A stretch of 21,019 nucleotides of DNA from Hallerella sp963597395 (GTDB lineage Bacteria > Fibrobacterota > Fibrobacteria > Fibrobacterales > Fibrobacteraceae): positions 1 to 21,019 of the forward strand of contig CAVBPX010000041.1 of assembly GCA_963597395.1 (NCBI GenBank), read 5' to 3'. This document shows positions 19,925 through 21,019 of this stretch, in pieces (position 1 is the first letter of the stretch; each line of letters opens with the position of its first letter). The notes under the pieces are model-generated. The model was given only the letters and a program-made list of their open reading frames with translations. It was not told the origin of the DNA and made no database searches. The position numbers were made by a program, and so were the translations under genes.

Positions 19925-19969
19925 ATGTTTTAAAATGCAGGTGTCATTCCGCGGACCTTGCGGATTTTC

Positions 19970-19977
19970 TATATTTC
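19970..19977 (+). promoter_or_regulatory. promoter box TATATTTC of the IMP cyclohydrolase gene
   Basis: TATATTTC sits within TTTTCTATATTT (19966-19977), identical to the 12-mer of the rplU promoter. It predicts a start near 19982 and a leader of about 22 nt with GCGAGG before the ATG at 20004. Confidence 0.6.
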
Positions 19978-20003
19978 GCGCGAACCCAAAAGCGAGGCAT
20001 TCG

Positions 20004-20735
20004 ATGAGCTATCAGTCCAAGGCACAAGAAAACTTCAAGACCCTTTCGTCCAATCCCTATCCGGGCCGCGGCATCGTCCTCGGAACTTCCCCGGACGGAA
20101 AGTCCCTGGTGCAGGTTTACTGGATTATGGGACGGAGCGAAAACAGCCGGAACCGCGTCTTTGAACTGGAAGCCTCCGGCTTTGTGCGCACGAAGGCCTT
20201 TGACGAGAGCAAACTCTCCGATCCGCATCTCATCATCTACTACCCGGCCCGCGATCTTCCGAATGCGCACATCGTAACGAACGGCGACCAAACCGATACG
20301 ATTTACGATGCGCTCCGTCTCGGCGGAACTTTTGAAAGTGCGCTTGCCACCCGCGAATACGAGGACGACTCCCCGAACTTTACGCCGCGCATTTCGGGTA
20401 TCACCTACCGGAACGCAAATCCGTTCGTTTACCAGCTTTCGATTTTAAAGTCCGCGGACAATTCGGAAGAGGCGGGCTGCATCCGCGAAACGTTCGGCTA
20501 TGAAAAGGCGCTTCCGGGCCTTGGACATTTCGTTTCGACCTATGTGACGAACGGAAGCCCCATTCCGTCGTTTGAAGGCGCTCCGCAATGGATGCCCGTT
20601 TTCGAAACGGCCGAGAAGACTCTCGACGCCTACTGGAACGCCCTTGACGCATCGAACAAGGTTTCCCTGCTTGTGAAGTGGATTGACCGCGAAACGTTCC
20701 GTGCGAGAACGCTTATTGTGAACAAGCTCGGCTGA
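20004..20735 (+). CDS. purO: IMP cyclohydrolase family protein (PurO-like)
   Basis: Protein of 243 residues matching the archaeal-type IMP cyclohydrolase family as found in clostridia and Bacteroidetes. Family strings seen are NPYPGRGIVLGTSPDGK, YWIMGRSENSRNRVF, DPHLIIYYPARDLPNAHIVTNGDQTDTIYDAL, LATREYEDDSPNFTPRISG, LPGLGHFVSTY with PIPSFEGAPQWMP, and a C-terminal IDRETFRARTLIVNKLG. The family closes the ring of FAICAR to give IMP, the last step of purine synthesis. The ATG at 20004 is chosen for the GCGAGG site and homology; the frame is open upstream to 19824 through regulatory DNA. It is divergent from groES and stands alone, without other pur genes nearby. Confidence 0.85.
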   Translation: MSYQSKAQENFKTLSSNPYPGRGIVLGTSPDGKSLVQVYWIMGRSENSRNRVFELEASGFVRTKAFDESKLSDPHLIIYYPARDLPNAHIVTNGDQTDTIYDALRLGGTFESALATREYEDDSPNFTPRISGITYRNANPFVYQLSILKSADNSEEAGCIRETFGYEKALPGLGHFVSTYVTNGSPIPSFEGAPQWMPVFETAEKTLDAYWNALDASNKVSLLVKWIDRETFRARTLIVNKLG

Positions 20736-20986
20736 GAAGATCGGAAGACCTGCCTGTATCCGTTTTTGTCGGCTCCGGAGCGCGCGATAAAGCCGCCTTC
20801 CCGAAGCTTTTTCATGTTTGCGATAATGCTTTTACGGGTTATTCCGAGGGCATCGGCCAGTTCGGATTGGGTCATATAGGGATTTTTGCGCAATGCTTCC
20901 AAAATTTTCCGTTGATTTGCAGTAACCTTTTCGCTGTCGATTACCTGCTTGATGACTTGTTTTTGGGCGTCGCTCCTTCGTCGCAA
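20630..20986 (-). pseudogene. winged-helix regulator fragment
   Basis: The frame contains a clear winged-helix domain: NQRKILEALRKNPYMTQSELADALGITRKSIIANMKKLREGGFIARSGADKNGYRQVF, about residues 24-81. This looks like the C-terminal wHTH of AlbA_2/RecG-like regulators, which usually end shortly after the GxDKxGY wing. The N-terminal AlbA_2 part is absent: a stop lies just upstream and only TTG at 20986 is available as start, next to a palindromic repeat. The frame then runs 106 bp into the convergent purO gene, which is unlikely for a real C-terminus. I read it as a remnant; a small functional regulator starting at the TTG cannot be excluded. Confidence 0.55.
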
Positions 20987-20990
20987 CGGC

Positions 20991-21017
20991 TAAAATGCTC
21001 CCGATGGTCGCATTTTA
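20991..21017. repeat. palindromic element at right edge
   Basis: Perfect 8-bp inverted repeat TAAAATGC / GCATTTTA around an 11-nt loop. Read on the minus strand, the sequence continuing inward (GCCGTTGCGACGAAGGAGC) has the style of dispersed intergenic repeats. No second full copy is seen in the window, and the element may extend beyond the edge. Confidence 0.4.
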
Positions 21018-21019
21018 TC

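Noticed and set aside
19763..20003. HrcA/CIRCE control of groESL
   Set aside because: I looked for TTAGCACTC-N9-GAGTGCTAA in the regions before groES, grpE and dnaK and saw none; the 19908-19924 palindrome has a different sequence and spacing.

Overview
The window looks like chromosomal DNA from a Gram-negative, probably anaerobic member of the FCB superphylum; gene content and style fit Fibrobacterota (Fibrobacter-like). This is inferred from two predicted lipoproteins, oxygen-independent HemN, -10 elements of the TAnnTTTG type known from Bacteroidetes, and moderately GC-rich coding DNA with AT-rich promoters. Taxonomy was not checked against any database.

Left part (1-9.6 kb). A non-coding stretch with short repeats precedes the ribosomal operon rplU-rpmA (L21 with a long extra C-terminal tail, then L27). 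A leftward pair follows: an NlpC/P60 lipoprotein gene and a prephenate dehydratase gene overlapping by 4 bp. Rightward genes are hemN, a lipoprotein with a carboxypeptidase-regulatory-like fold, a polytopic GT-C-like membrane protein ending in an NPCBM carbohydrate-binding domain, a MurG-like glycosyltransferase overlapping it by 4 bp, an unrecognised protein, and a stub of a pRiA4b ORF-3-like gene.

Middle part (9.6-14.9 kb, leftward). One tightly overlapping operon starts with dnaJ and continues with a C39-like cysteine peptidase, a RimK-like ATP-grasp ligase with an N-terminal RLAN-type domain, a GCS2-type carboxylate-amine ligase and an N-formylglutamate-amidohydrolase-family protein. The last four look like a peptide or amide synthesis and trimming module attached to a chaperone gene.

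Right part (14.9-21 kb). Three leftward chaperone units lie in tandem: groES-groEL, grpE and dnaK. Each is preceded by a perfect match to the sigma-54 -24/-12 consensus (TGGCAYRNNNNTTGCW), and 75-97 bp upstream of each predicted start there is a shared 17-bp near-palindrome, TGTTTCA-AAA-TGAAACA or a two-mismatch variant. This is the architecture of RpoN promoters driven by an enhancer-binding protein. No CIRCE element was seen. The strongest finding is therefore a putative sigma-54/activator-controlled chaperone regulon that appears to leave out dnaJ, which has a housekeeping-type promoter. A divergent IMP cyclohydrolase gene (PurO family) and a probable remnant of a winged-helix regulator close the window.

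Several housekeeping promoters (hemN, nlpC, the GT-C gene) place a TAnnTT box only 6-7 bp before the ATG with no Shine-Dalgarno sequence, suggesting leaderless mRNAs.
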